64,000 bases of DNA, from assembly GCF_029931775.1 (NCBI RefSeq), contig NC_079312.1, forward strand, positions 132,541,872-132,605,871. Reading direction: 5' to 3'. Both the position numbers and the translations under genes were made by a program. The notes below the pieces were generated by a model. It saw only the letters and a list, made by a program, of their open reading frames with translations, had not been told where the DNA came from and did not search any database. This DNA comes from Euleptes europaea (Eukaryota; Chordata; Lepidosauria; Squamata; Sphaerodactylidae). Numbering within the stretch: the first letter of the stretch is position 1; each line of letters begins with the position of its first letter. Below, piece after piece: positions 9,561-22,218 of the stretch.

Positions 9561-12500
9561 TCAAGGCCCCCTCCCAGTTCGCAAGGGGGCTGGCCTGTTC
9601 GGGTAAGCAATGTGAAAGGCGTCGACGAGGTCGGGGGCGGAGACATCCCGTGCGCGCACCCATTCGTCATAGGCAGGGGGGAAATGTTTCCAACGAACTA
9701 GATACTGGAGAGTACCATGGTGAATACGGGAGTCAAGGATCTTGGAGACTTCGAAGTGTTCTTCCCCCCCCACCATGATGGGTTGCGCAGGCGGTGGGTC
9801 CGGATGCCACCGTGGAGAAGCAACATGGGGTTTGAGGAGGCTTATGTGGAAAACAGGATGCACACGCCTCAAAGATTTGGGGAGAGCCAGTTCCACTGTG
9901 ACAGGGTTTATGACCCGAGTAATGGGGAAAGGGCCAATGAATTTGGCGCTGAGTTTATGGCACGGTTGGGTGGACCGGAGGTTTTTGGTGGAAAGGTAAA
10001 CCAAAGCACCCACTTGCAGATCACCCCCGGGGGAGCGATGTTTGTCAGCTTGCGCTTTGTATTTACGTTTGGCCCGGTCGAGGTTGCTAACGAGCCAGGG
10101 CCAAGTGGTACGGAGGGCGTGTGCCCAGGAGGCAATGTCGGGGTTCCCCTCCCCCTCTACATCATCTGTAGGAACGATGGGACTGAAATCTTGTCCATAC
10201 ACAGCGAAAAACGGGCTAAAACCTGTGGATTGATGCATGGCATTATTGTAGGCATATTCTGCTAAAGGTAACAGTTCTACCCAGTTATCCTGGTGGTAGT
10301 TAACATAACAACGCAAATAACATTCGAGTACAGCACTGACACGTTCAGTTTGACCATCAGTTTGAGGATGGTATGCACTAGACATTCCCTGTTCCACCCC
10401 CACCAACTTGAGGAAAGCTTTCCAAAACTTAGAAACGAAACCACTTCCGCGGTCACAAATTATTTTACGCGGAAACGAATGTAAACGAAATATATGCGTT
10501 ACGAAGAGGCGGGCCAGTTTCTGAGCAGAGGGGATCCCTGCACATGGAATCAAATGTATTTGCTTAGAAAACAAATCAGTAACAACCCACAACACAGTTT
10601 TACCCCCACTGAGAGGGAGATCAGTCATGAAGTCCATAGCAATCACTTCCCAAGGTCTGCTGGGCGTTTCAAGAGGTTGTAGCAATCCCGGGGGTTTGCC
10701 CTGCGATCGTTTCGCAGCGGCACAAACGGGACAGCTGCGGATGAAGGAGTCAATGTCGGAACGCATTCCCCCCCACCAGAACTGTCTGCGCAATAAGTGA
10801 AGGGTCTTCAGAAACCCAAAGTGCCCAGCTGTTTTGGCTCCATGAGCTAAATGTAAAACGTCCTTCCGGAGAGCTTTGGGTACATACAATTTTGAGTCTT
10901 TGTACCAGGACCCCCCTTGTTCCAAAACACCAGGAGGTAGGGTATGAGCGGAACGTTCTAAAAGGCACTGGTCCCGAAGGACCGTTAAAAAGGATTCGGA
11001 GATGGGGAGCTTGGAGGGAGCCCCCCCGTCGGTCCCGGAGATTTGAGAAATAGTTATAGGGTTAGTGCTTACGTGCGGCGGCGCGCAGACTGCAGGCGGC
11101 TGAGCGGTCGGAGGGGTAGGAGGGGCGGGAACTCCGGTCTGTTGCGGTGGCGGCTGGGCAGCCGGTTGGGCTGGCGGAGCTTGCGAGTTAGGGAAGGTGT
11201 GTTGATGCTGGGATCGGGTTTGCACAGCCAGCATAGGTAGGGCCCCACGTTGCATAGGGGTGAACAGAGAGTTGGTGGGTCTTTCGAGTTTTACCGGATA
11301 TTGTGGTAAACGGGAGAGGGCATCCGCGAGAACGTTCTGCTTCCCAGGGACGTGCTTCAGGGTGAAACGGAACTGAGCAAAGAACTCCGCCCACCGTTGT
11401 TGTTTCGCCGATAGTTTATGGGACCCCGTGAGGGCAGCTAGATTTTTGTGATCGGTCCAAACTTCAAAGGGTACTTTAGACCCTTCCAAGAATTGCCGCC
11501 ATAAAGTCAGTGCATGATGAACTGCAGAGGCCTCTTTCTCCCAGATGGGCCAGTTTAATTGAGCGTGCGCAAATTTTTTTGAAAAGTAAGCGCAAGGGTG
11601 AAGAAGACCGTCCGGTCCTTGTTGGAGGAGAGCCCCTCCCATGGCTACATCGGAAGCATCGACTTGTACAATGAACATTTGATTTGGGTCTGGGTGCCGT
11701 AGCACCGGCTCCGAAGTGAAGAGGCGTTTGAGGGCCAGAAAGGCGGCTTGGCATTGCTCAGTCCATAGGATTTTTGCGGAGGGCAAGGCAGCCGAGCTTA
11801 CTTTTCCCTTAGTTTTCAGTAGGTCCGTAATGGGTAGAGCCACTTGGGCGAAGTTAGGGATGAATCCCCGATAGAAGTTTGCAAATCCCAGAAATTGCTG
11901 TACTTGCTTACGGTTGGTGGGGGGAGTCCAATCGAGGACGGCTTGGACTTTGGCGGGGTCCATGCGAAGACCTTGGTGGGAGATGATGTATCCCAAAAAC
12001 GTGAGTTTGCTTTGGTGAAATTCACACTTAGCTAGTTTAGCGAACAGTTGATGGTTACGCAGGCGTTGTAGAACTTCTCTGACCAGAGTCACATGCTCGT
12101 CCATAGATTTCGAATAAATGAGAATGTCATCTAAGTAGACCACCACCCCACGATATAGAAGGTCATGTAGGATTTCATTGATGAGTTGCATGAAGACCCC
12201 CGGGGCCCCTTTTAATCCGAACGGCATTACAAGGAATTCATACATTCCGAAACAGCTAGAGAAGGCAGTGAGGTGTTCATCTCCTTCGCGGATACGGACT
12301 CGGTAGTAGGCTTCCACCAAGTCTAATTTAGAGAATACACGGCCTTCCTGTAATTGTCCCAAAATATCCGATATTAATGGGATAGGATAGGCGTTGGTCT
12401 GGGTAACCGCATTGAGCTTTCTGAAGTCAATGCACAGGCGAAGGTCGCCCTCTTTTTTCCGGACGAAAAACGCGGGGGCCGAGTTTGGGGCATTCGAAGG

Positions 12501-12569
12501 GCGAATGAACCCTCTGGCGAGGTTTTTGTCCAAAAAGTCCCGGAGGACAGTGCGCTCGGAAGCGCTCAT
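9561..12569 (-). mobile_element. Chromovirus pol region: RT, RNase H, integrase, chromodomain
   Basis: Part of the LTR element. The N-terminal half has the RT signature YLDD and an RNase H domain, the middle has an HHCC-type integrase zinc motif and the integrase core, and the C-terminus has a chromodomain (LVRWKHFPPAYDEWV). Chromodomains of this kind are thought to guide insertion to particular chromatin. Confidence 0.93.
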
Positions 12570-12607
12570 AGGGTAAATCTTACTTTTGGTTAATGTGCAG
12601 TCCTTTA

Positions 12608-13297
12608 CTACTTCAATCGCACAGTCTGAGGCCCGGTGGGGGGGTAAGGTATCACATTCCTTAAGGTCGAAGACATCTTCAAAGTCCCGGTATACAGCGG
12701 GTAGAGCCGGTGGTACTGAGCAGTAGAGGTTAACGCTGGAACGGGCGGAAATGGCAGAGCAAAGTTTTGCCGATGCTGGTCGCAGGTGGGACTAGCGAAA
12801 GAAATAGTGTTTGTTTCCCAATCAATACTGGGACTATGTCCTTTAATCCAGTTAATTCCCAAGACCACGTCAAATCGGATAGGGGCTATAGTGAAGTCTA
12901 GTTGTTCCCAGTGGGAACCAATTCCCATTGCCACCCCTATGGTGCGATGATCAACTGGACCCCCCTGGAATTGGCTCCCGTCCATTTGAGCAAATTGGAC
13001 GGGGGCGGGTAAAGCCTCTGAGTCGGCTCTGAGGGCAGCAAACGTGGCTTCGTTTATGAGAGTGCGACAGCAACCGGAGTCAATTAGTGCTTTGACGGGG
13101 ATTTGTGGACCTCCGTTAAGTTGTTGTAAAACTGCATCTACGTAGACGGTGGAGTCCACTTCTTTGATTTTGGTAGGAGCATTCGGTTTGATAGGAAGAT
13201 CCTGAGAGGTCTGTGGAGATGCTCCATTCACCACAGACCGGAGCCGTTTTTTGACAAGTCGAGGGGAGATTCCAGGTTTAAGGCTGGAGAAATCCAA
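12608..13297 (-). mobile_element. Chromovirus protease region
   Basis: Part of the LTR element. It carries the aspartic protease signature ALIDSGC near the middle, between gag and RT, the usual Ty3/gypsy position. Its start overlaps the end of gag, as in family members that use read-through or frameshifting. Confidence 0.85.
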
Positions 13298-15333
13298 GGG
13301 TTTTCCTCATCCGAAGAGGGAAAGCTGTCCCCCAATGGGGCACTTGTAATCCGAGACCCGGCGGGGTCGTTGGAAGCAGGCAGGGAGGCTGGGTCCCCGG
13401 CATGGAGTGCAGAGGGTGTGGGCCTTCCCGGAGCTGCGCTGCGGGTGGCCGCGGTGCCTCTGCGTGGTGGACGACCTCGGGCGCGGGTTGTCGTGCTGGG
13501 ACGAAATAATTCCTGGCGGCGTGGGCAAACGGCTGCAAAGTGGCCCATTTCTCCGCATGTAAGACAGGCACCCCTCTGAAATCGGGCTTCACGTTCCTGG
13601 AGCGGACGTGGGGGATTTCGCGGGACGAGCAGTGGTGCCTTGGGTTGAGGCTTTTGGGTGCCCTTCTCCTTGTGCTTTTGACGGACGAGAGAAATAAAGC
13701 GGCGGCGGCTTTCCACTTCCTCGGCTAATAGGATCCAGCCTTCGAGGGTATCGGGATCGCCCCGCATGTAAGACCAGTTCAGAATGTCAGGATGCAAGGC
13801 TTCCCTGAAATGATGGATTAGGGTGGTCTCGGGCCAACCTACAATTTTACTTGCCAGTCGCTGAAATTCATCGGCAAATTCCCGAACTGTAGCAGAGCCT
13901 TGTTTTAATTGTAAAAGTTCCGTTTTGGCTCTTTCTCCCAGGAAGGGGTCCTCAAACCTCCTTCTCAGGGCAGTCATGAAGTTGTTGAGGGAACGAATCG
14001 CACGAGAGCGGGTGTCAAACTGGAGGACCATCCAGTCAGCCGCTTTGCCTGTCAGGAGGGAAGCTACGTACCGCACCCGGCTATCTTCCGTGGGGAAAAG
14101 TTGACCTTGTTCTCGCATATAACTGTCCACTTGATGCAAGAAACAAGGCAAAGTCTCAAGAGATCCGTCATACGTAGTCCTCAATTTGAGTTGCTTCCAA
14201 GGGCCGGGCGCGGGCTGACCCGGTTGCACGGGTGGTCCGGGCGGAGGAGCAACAGGAGCTCCAGGAGGCAAGGGTGGAGCAGGCACATTAGCAGGTGGTT
14301 GCACGGGTGGTCGGAGCGGAGGAGCAACAGGAGCTCCAGGAGGTAAGGGTGGAGCAGGCACATTAGCGGGTGGTTGTACGGGTACCGCCTGACCCGGTAT
14401 CGGAACGGGCTGTCTCTGAGCTATCAGGGTTTGTTGTAATTGCCTGTTCTCGTGAAGCATAAGTTCCATTACTTCTTGGAGTTGATCCACACGGTCGGAG
14501 AGCTCCCGATTCTGGGCTCGTAAAAGATGAACCTCCTCACTTGGGCCCCCAGTAAGATGAGGCTTACTGGTTCGGAAGCTCGTGGCCCATTGAGAGCTAT
14601 CCCCATATAAATCCTCGTCTTCAGACTCATCTGAGTCTCGACGTCGGTCAGCCAAACGGCGTGCGCGTTGGGTCGCACGCGACGGGACAAACGCCGGGGA
14701 AAAGGTTAGACCTGATAGTCCCAGTACATAGTCCTTGGGGCGCGTGTCCACGTTCGCCTGATTCCTTGCTGCAGCCGCCCTGGCTGCTTCCGCCGCCTCT
14801 CTCTCTCTTGCGACCCTAGCCGCTTCGGCGGCTTGCTGATCCGCAAGAACTTTGGCGTTCTCAAGTCTTAGGGCAGCCTCTGCCGTAATGCGCGGCAAAA
14901 GTTCTGTCTCGAGGAGCAAGAGTATGGGGTCAGGTTCCCCGCCCAGCAGAGGTTGTACTCGAACCGCCAGTGCGGATGCCTCGGCTCCAAACGTCGGGGT
15001 CAAAACTTGAGCCAAGGTGGCTACCGGGGTGTCCTTTGTACATTCCACAAGGAGAAGAGCGGTGCTAATAGCGACTCGCTTGGCCTCAGCCTGGCAGCTG
15101 GCCGCATCCGGGATCAGGGAAAAACCCTCCGGTGGGGCTCCCGCCATGGTAGAAAGAGAAATAAGATTATCCAGAAGTCCAGTTAATATTTGTAAATCCT
15201 CAGTCGCCAATCGGGCATCGTCCAGTAATTGATCCAAGTCCTGAAGATCTAAACGAGCATCAGTATCCTCCGATGTTAACATCCAGAGACGTCCTGTAAG
15301 AGATTGCCACTGCGCGTGTACCAGTCCCCTCAA
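13228..15333 (-). mobile_element. Chromovirus gag region
   Basis: Part of the LTR element. It has a long N-terminal coiled/alanine-rich part, a proline-rich stretch with an internal tandem duplication (about 14.2-14.4 kb), a retrotransposon gag core, and a single CCHC zinc knuckle (CLTCGEMGHFAAVC) near the C-terminus. Confidence 0.92.
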
Positions 15334-15524
15334 GCGGCAAACCTCTCGGTTCGTCCGGAAAAGTTCAGCGATTAAGTCCTGTAACAGAGTAGGGTCCTCT
15401 GAGAAGGGCTCCAGGGTAGTAGATCACCTGGAGAGCTGCACAGCTCCCATCCAAGTGGCAGGCGAACCCCCCTGGGCTCCAGCCTGGCTAGGAGAACGGT
15501 GAAGATGTAGGATAGCTGTCATAA

Positions 15525-15813
15525 TGTCAGCCCTTGGCCCACAGAACCAGAAATCACCACAAAGTCGTATAGAGTCCAAACAGATGGATTTTACTGATCA
15601 AATAGGCATACAGTGCAAACGAATAAAATGACAGCTATGAAAGGCTCACTAGCTGGGAGATATTATAAGGCAGGAAAGGCGGGAGATTACACGCAGGAAT
15701 ACAGTTTCCCAGGAGCTGAGTTCCCAGGCTTAGGCTTAGGCATGCGACCTTGGGGGGCAGACAATACAGCACAGAGACAGAGGCAATAACGAAACCGAGA
15801 TAGCAGCCTGACA
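15525..15813 (-). repeat. 5' LTR of the chromovirus
   Basis: A second 289-bp LTR, identical by eye to 9261-9549, followed by the target duplication GTCCC. Confidence 0.95.
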
Positions 15814-15818
15814 GTCCC

Positions 15819-18800
15819 TGAGTTCCGTGTTGTGTCCTCTGTCCCAGCCCATTTCACCTGGTCTCGGGTGAACTTTCTCCAAAGCAAGGGGATGGAAGAT
15901 AATTTTTTTGTTCTACTCATTGCCCCAACGACAATGGTTGGAAGATCCCCGTGTTTCCTGCCTGACACCTATCCTTCATTGGTGCTGGGCTGGTCGCATC
16001 TTTAATTAAGCTTTATTAGTTTTCTCTCAGGCAATTAGCTCTGTCTGGCCTAGTCTGTGGGGCAACCTGATCTGCTGTGGTTGTGATTGTGCCATGTCTC
16101 TGGAAGTAGATTAAGATCTCTTTCTATGGGATCACAGCCAAAGGAAGTTATAGAACATCCAGTAGCACCTGAGGAGTGTTGTGTTTAGCTGCCTGCCTCC
16201 CCAAAGATTTTGCCTTGCTTCCTGCACAGGTGCAGTTTGATATCACTCTGTTTCAGTACACATCGTTGAAAAGACCTTAGACCTGTTTACATCCCGGTGT
16301 GAGGAAATATGCATGAGATTATAGTTGATGTGAAACAAGATCTGTCAGACAGCTTGTTGTTTCCTTGAGGTTTCTGCTCCAACTGGGTGTTCTGATAAAA
16401 ACGTTTCTGTGCAGTTGGCAGTAAGCAACTCCTAACATTTCCTGCCATTGCAACATGTAGGCACTGTTTCTCATATGACCTTGTTTTCATATAATTACAT
16501 TCAAGTGTATCTGCTGACAGCCCTACTACCTTCCTAGGACACACTAAGTATTCATACAGAGATGTGCCTGAACAGCATGGTGATGAAGCCATACAGAAAG
16601 TGGCTTGGGTAGAGTGAAGTTCTGCTAAGGTTTTCCTGGTCCTTGAAATCCAGGCGTCGTGGGATATGAGTGCCTTAAAGGTCAAGAGGAAGCTGTAGTC
16701 GTTCGTACAGGATGATTTCACTGCAGATGTTATTTTTGTCTTCAATGGGATTATCAGAATTTCCCCATCACAAAAATCTGGAATGAGTTAACTGAAATGT
16801 GGCTTCCGCGTGAGTGAACCCTTGATCGTTCACTGTGCTGTAAATATTTCAGTGCAATTTGCCTTCACAGATCTGTTCTAGTGCTCGTCTTGAAGTCTTA
16901 TTTGATTTGCTTAGTCTCTTTTTCATCTTTGCTTCTAGTGGGGCAGTGTTTGTACTGAGAAAAGGCACTCTGGGCCAGTCAGCTGCTCGAATGAAATACA
17001 AGGTAACGTGTTGGCTAGAGGCCAGCAAGGCATAGTGCTTAGGGTGTTGGACCAGACCAGGAGACACTCCACACTGCCATGAAACTGGCTGGGCAACTTT
17101 GGGCGAGTCATTCTCAGTCTAACCTGCCTCATTAGAAAGTTGTGAAGATAACCATGTATAACCACCCTGAGCTCCTTGGAAAAAGGGTGGGACAAAAACA
17201 AAGGATAAGAACAGTATCAGTCAACCGGCAGTACAAGCATCAGTATGAAAGTAACAAGAAGTAGTCTGTGTAGAAATGTAATGTACACATAGAACACCAG
17301 ATTTAGAACATAGACAAATAAAGGTTGTGAGTGTATGATGATAATGGTGAATAGGGTGATCCCAGAGGTCCTTTCCTTTATGCACACTTCCCTTTGTGGT
17401 CTGTGGTGGTCTGTCTGTGGCTGATATATTGAAAAATGGAAGTAGTTCAGTTAAATGAGATCTTATTAGTTGCTCTAAGCTAAACAAAAATAATAGTCTT
17501 CAAGAATCAGTAAAGGTGTGGGGACTCTTATTAGGATGGGGAAGCATTAGAGTTTATAGTAGGAATGGGATCCATTCATAATTATAGCATTTCTGATGAT
17601 GCTACAGTGGAACACTATTCCAAGTGCAACTATGCTTTTTAGAAAAAAAACAGCTGCAGCTGTGAGCAGCAGCCCTCTACTTCCTCCTCTCTTCTGTGGC
17701 ATGGAGGAATGAAACGAGTGATAGCGCATAGAGTGCATTTTGCTTCCCTCCCCATACGCTGTGGCAGTTCAGTGGAGAACAGGGAAACAAACGGTCTGAT
17801 GACAGCGTGTCAGTTTTAATTCCTACCTGTTTACAGGCCACAGCAATGGCAAAGTTTTAAAAAACAAAACAAAAGACCTCTCTCTGATCAAACATGCCCC
17901 TTGTATGGGCCGCCCTAAGTACCTGTCTCCCCCCTCCCCACTGGGCTCATAGCAGACTGGGAAGTGGAGAAGAGATTTTCAGTTGGAGAAGTGGTGAGTT
18001 ATAAATCCCCTTTCCCCAGTGTCATAACCATATCACCTTTGCAGCCTCCTTTTACAGTTAAATTTTATGGAGGATGGGTGGGGGATACCAACCATAGGTC
18101 CCAATGTCATGGATAAGGTACATTGTAAGGGTGGTTTTGTCAAAGCCTTTTGTGCTTTTTTACACTGCAGGGAGAAGGGGTTAAAGTGACATTTGTCTGT
18201 GTATTGGGGAGGGGGAGGGCTGAGGTGCATTAAAGGTTTGTGGATGCCCTTGGAATCCAGCACTATAGAAAGGGTCACACAGGAAGCCTTTCCAGGCCAG
18301 ATTTGGCCAGATATTCCTGCTCCTGCATTTAGTTTATGATTTTGAATGCATTGGTGCTGGGCCTTATCGTCACGTGATTCATGGTGTTATGGAACTTGAG
18401 AGCACATATTCAAGATCACTTCATATGGATTTGTTACCACCTATTGTGATTATGGAGCTGAGAAAAAGTTTGCATAGAGTACAAATGTTGTACCCGTGTA
18501 ACTTTACATATAGGATGTGTAGCCCAGTTGAATGGCTCTGAAAACCTGGGACTAAGTCTGTTCTGCATGAATGTAGCTGCAGTGTCCCCTGGGACTATGA
18601 AACACCTCTGATGCTGTATGAAGGGCCTGGATTCTCAGTGATGCATCTATTAATACACCCAAGATCTAATTTCTTCTTCTGGCCCAGAAAATTTAATACC
18701 ATCTGAAGTATGCTTAACGAAGATCAGATTTCTCTAAGACTAAACCCTGTTGCCTCTGACCATCAGGAATCTGAAATGATATGCCAACCCCAAAGCTCAA

Positions 18801-19140
18801 ACTTCTACTCCCCCACCCCACATGTTGTTACCTAGATTTTCCTCATGTGTGGTATCCTCAAATTTTAGCAAAGTGAGTCTTCTTAAATGTAAAGTGTAAA
18901 ATGTCTAAGGCTCTGTAAACGTAACTAGTGACATTTCCAGCTGACATTCCCTGATTTTAGAGTGCTAAATTAGCTCTATGCTACTCTGGATCCGTTGGCA
19001 GTTGACATGATATTATGCCCATGGAGAGCTAGGAAAGAAACAGTCTTTCCACATAGACACTATTTGAGAGTGTGAAAATGTGTTTTCCAACCATCCCAGA
19101 GAGAAGATATTGTTGAAGGCTTTCACGGTCAGAGTTCATT
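15819..19140. other. Intergenic DNA between MCRIP1 and GCGR, no gene seen
   Basis: Mostly single-copy-looking, AT-rich sequence. I find no splice-framed conserved coding segment. The only repeat I can name is the SINE at 17021-17205. Confidence 0.6.
17021..17205 (+). mobile_element. tRNA-derived SINE, family 2 (diverged)
   Basis: It has a tRNA-like head ('gcatagtgcttagggtgttgg'), the block 'gggcaactttgggcgagtca', and 'ttgtgaagataa' before the tail. This is the same plan as the copy at 50645-50875. It is clearly older than the family 1 copies. Confidence 0.65.
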
Positions 19141-19366
19141 GGTTCTTGTAGGTTATCCTGGCTGTGTGACCGTGGTCTTGGTATTTTCTTTCCTGACGTT
19201 TCGCCAGCAGCTGTGGCAGGCATCTTCAGAGGAGTAACACTCCTCTGAAGAGTGTTACTCCTCTGAGTGTTACTCCTCTGAAGATGCCTGCCACAGCTGC
19301 TGGCGAAACGTCAGGAAAGAACATACCAAGACCACGGTCACACAGCCCGGATAACCTACAAGAACC
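19141..19366. repeat. Near-perfect palindrome made of two copies of a retroposon end
   Basis: Arms 19141-19241 and 19266-19366 (101 bp each) are inverted copies of one another with only a few differences, separated by 24 bp of partly repeated 'gttactcctctga' sequence. A third, single copy is at 49002-49113. The right arm includes 'ctgaagatgcctgccacagc', then 'tggcgaaacgtcagg'. I suspect a Penelope-like element end but cannot prove it. Confidence 0.85.
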
Positions 19367-22210
19367 AGAGAGAAGAGTTTGTGTGCTGGTAAAATGCATT
19401 TTTCTTGGTTCTTCCTTACCCAAGCTCACTCTTTTTTTTTTTAAAGGAAGATGTTTTTTCAGTTTCATACAATAATAATAAGACTTCCACTACAGGGTAC
19501 AAATCCATCTTTCACTTAGCATCATCACCAGCCTTATACCATTCCTCAACACACTTTTAACTGTCAGTATGCCCATTTCTGCAACCTCCAGCGCCTTCAT
19601 TTACCGCCTCTTGATTGTGTTGGTGTTGATGCAACTCGGCGGGAGAGACATTGGGATCCTCCACAACAAATGCTTAACTACTGTAAATTAAAAACAAAAG
19701 CAAAACCCTTCAGACTAAGGAAAGAAAAGCAGGAAGAGGAGTTGAGCCTTCGGAGGGATCTTAGTGAAAACAAATAATCGGAGGGAAACAGCTGCCCGGC
19801 TCCTGGCAATTCTGGGATTGATTGGAAAGGAGTAGGTATGGCATCTTAATCCAGTCAGAGGCACAGTGGGAGAGACTCTCCATGTTAGCTGTACTTTACT
19901 CCTATATATGCATGGCTTCTGATTCCAGAAAACATGGAATACTGTCCAATAAAATGGTAACTTTCTGTTCTTGATTTTTATTCTGTTACTGCCCTGTCAC
20001 CAAATCCTTATATGATAATCCGCTTCCATAAATTGGTTCTCTTCCCTGAAGGTCCACAGGTCTGACGATTAGAGAATCCCTGAGCTCCTGTCCCTTGCTT
20101 ATCATTTTGGTACAGCCATGCTGCTGCTCCATAGCATTAGGAGTTTGTATTCTGCTTACAGTCAATCCAGCACGATGAAAGAATAGTAATGTTCCCTAAT
20201 TGCAGGTATCTCATCAATGAACCTTAGGAGATGGCTTTGGTGAAACATGAACTCCCCTCCAGCTGAAGCGGGGTGGGGATACAGGTATAAAGAAAATGCA
20301 GTTTCGGGCTGGAAGAGATTCAGATAAACTGTTGTTAGATTGGCAAAATGTAAATTCTGGTGCTGAATGAAATGAAATAAATGTACACAGTAGGATGTTA
20401 TAGAGGTATAGCTGAAGTAATTAGCATCTACAAGGGGTGAGCTGACTGTGTATTGGCTGAAACATCTTGGGAGTGCATGGTCTCTATCTCGGATCTGAAG
20501 TGGCATAGTAGATACTACCCTGCAGGAGTGTCTCTTTGCCTCTGCCCATGCTCAGACCTTTGTAAATAAAGCCAATACTACAAAATGCCGTAAGTGGCCA
20601 ATGCCGTCTCCTCCAAAGGGAACTGATTCATATGGGGTGGATGTGATTATATGTTTAATGTCTCCCCTATACACATCCCACTCCAGAAGCATTATTAAAA
20701 GAAATGCTGACCTTTGGTTTTGTTTGACTTCTAATGGACCCACTCTTCTTGAAGACTTCAGTCACTTTACTTTGTTTAGCTCTATAGCCTGGTAGATGTT
20801 CCTACTAATTTTCTCTGTGTGTAAGTGTTAAGCGCCCTGCAATCAAAATAATTAATGACTAGTGTGCTTTTCTTTAAAGGATACCTTTGTGCCCCCTGTC
20901 TTCCACTTGAAGGCAGCAGCCTGTGTCTGTGATGCTGAATGCAGAGGACCTAGGCCTGTTACCCCAGAGAAGGTGGAGCTGTGTGGAAGTGTTTCCAGCT
21001 GCCCCTTTCAGGCGCTTAAGGGGCCGGCACCTCTTTTTGGGCTGCAGCAGAACCGGAATAGTTTGGCTGGCGGTAAATAAAGTATTATAAACATTACTGC
21101 AATAAGTAGCTGCTTTCTCTTTCATTCCGCTGCACTGGTCTCTGAAGCTTTGTGGAAGGAGTCAAGGTGTGACAGACGGACAGTCGCCATGTTCCACACG
21201 GCCCTGGGATGAAATGTGTGGCATGTTTGTGGTTCTGGCCTGAAGGTGGCGATGTTGACATGAGTTAAACATCAAGGGTCGTTGAAGGTTGAAAGTGAGT
21301 GAAAGTAAACTGTTTCTCTGGTCAAGAACGTAGAACATGCTGAAGTAGGTCATGCTGATATCTGTCCAGCCTGTCCTCAGATACATGCAGCCCTAGATGT
21401 ATCACAGATATTATTATTTTTTGCAGATTTAAAAAACACTATTTTGTACCTTGTGGTATACTCCTAACATCTAGCAAAGGTTTCGGAGGTACCAAAGATT
21501 AATTTTGTTCGGTGATGGAGTGAATGGTTTATAGCAGTGGCACTCACTCCATGGCTCACACCTGTGCATTATCAGCACACCTGTGCATTATAATGTGCCT
21601 TTTTTGGACACACCTAAGTTCCTCCACTCAGTGAATAATCACAGCCATGCCCACCCTACTTGACGGATCATATCTACCAAATAAAGAAAACAGAAATATC
21701 TGCTGTGTGTGTGTGTGTGTGGCGGGGGGGGGGGGGAATCCAGAGAAAATTATGTCTAATATCACTGTTCTAAATATTTCTATTTTGTTTGCACAAGAGA
21801 CAGCCTTTTCATAGCCATAATCATGGAATGAAGTCTTTAAAAAAACCCCGCCCTAACACGTTTACCAGCATGTATATATAAATTTCACAGTAGTCTGCTT
21901 TGAACAGCAGAGTTATGCGTACACTTAATTTTCCTCTTTAAATCAAGGCAAAGAACTTGATTTTTATTACCTAATATTAAAATCATTTTAAAAATATGAA
22001 AAGGAGGAGGTACTTTAGAAAAATCATTGATGCCATCTCTACCCCAACCAGAGTTGAAAAGATACTTGGGTAGACTCTTACAGCTCATTGCTATGTATGC
22101 TTGCACACAAGTCAACCCCAACACATTTACATAAAAGCAAGTGCTATTTAAATCAGTAGGAACTGTTAACAAAAATAGGAGCAAGTTTGCTATACTTTGA
22201 GGAGAAATTG
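19367..22210. other. Intergenic DNA, no firm gene
   Basis: No conserved coding sequence is recognised. It contains two AATAAA signals (20566 and 21076) and a possible terminal exon at 20877-21090 (see findings). A GT microsatellite followed by poly(G) lies at 21702-21737. Confidence 0.5.
21700..21737 (+). repeat. (GT)n microsatellite with G tract
   Basis: 'tgtgtgtgtgtgtgtgt' runs directly into a G homopolymer. Confidence 0.9.
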
Positions 22211-22218
22211 GCTCCTGC

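Larger units (their letters stand above)
9261..15813 (-). mobile_element. Ty3/gypsy chromovirus, looks nearly whole and very young
   Basis: A fossil LTR retroelement in minus orientation. It has two 289-bp LTRs (9261-9549 and 15525-15813) that read identically by eye, TG...CA ends, and a 5-bp target duplication GTCCC (9256-9260 and 15814-15818). Inside, in order from the right, are gag with a zinc knuckle (about 13.2-15.3 kb), protease (about 12.6-13.3 kb), and a long open region (about 9.6-12.6 kb) with reverse transcriptase, RNase H, integrase and a C-terminal chromodomain. That order defines a chromovirus of the Ty3/gypsy group. No envelope gene is seen. It looks whole or has about one break. 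Identical LTRs argue for a very recent insertion. Confidence 0.95.

Noticed and set aside
9717-10265. A 182-codon open frame on the + strand
   Set aside because: It is the antisense shadow of the chromovirus pol region.
21530-21660. 'cagtggcactcactccatgg' as a hAT left end
   Set aside because: No matching right end or 8-bp duplication found nearby.
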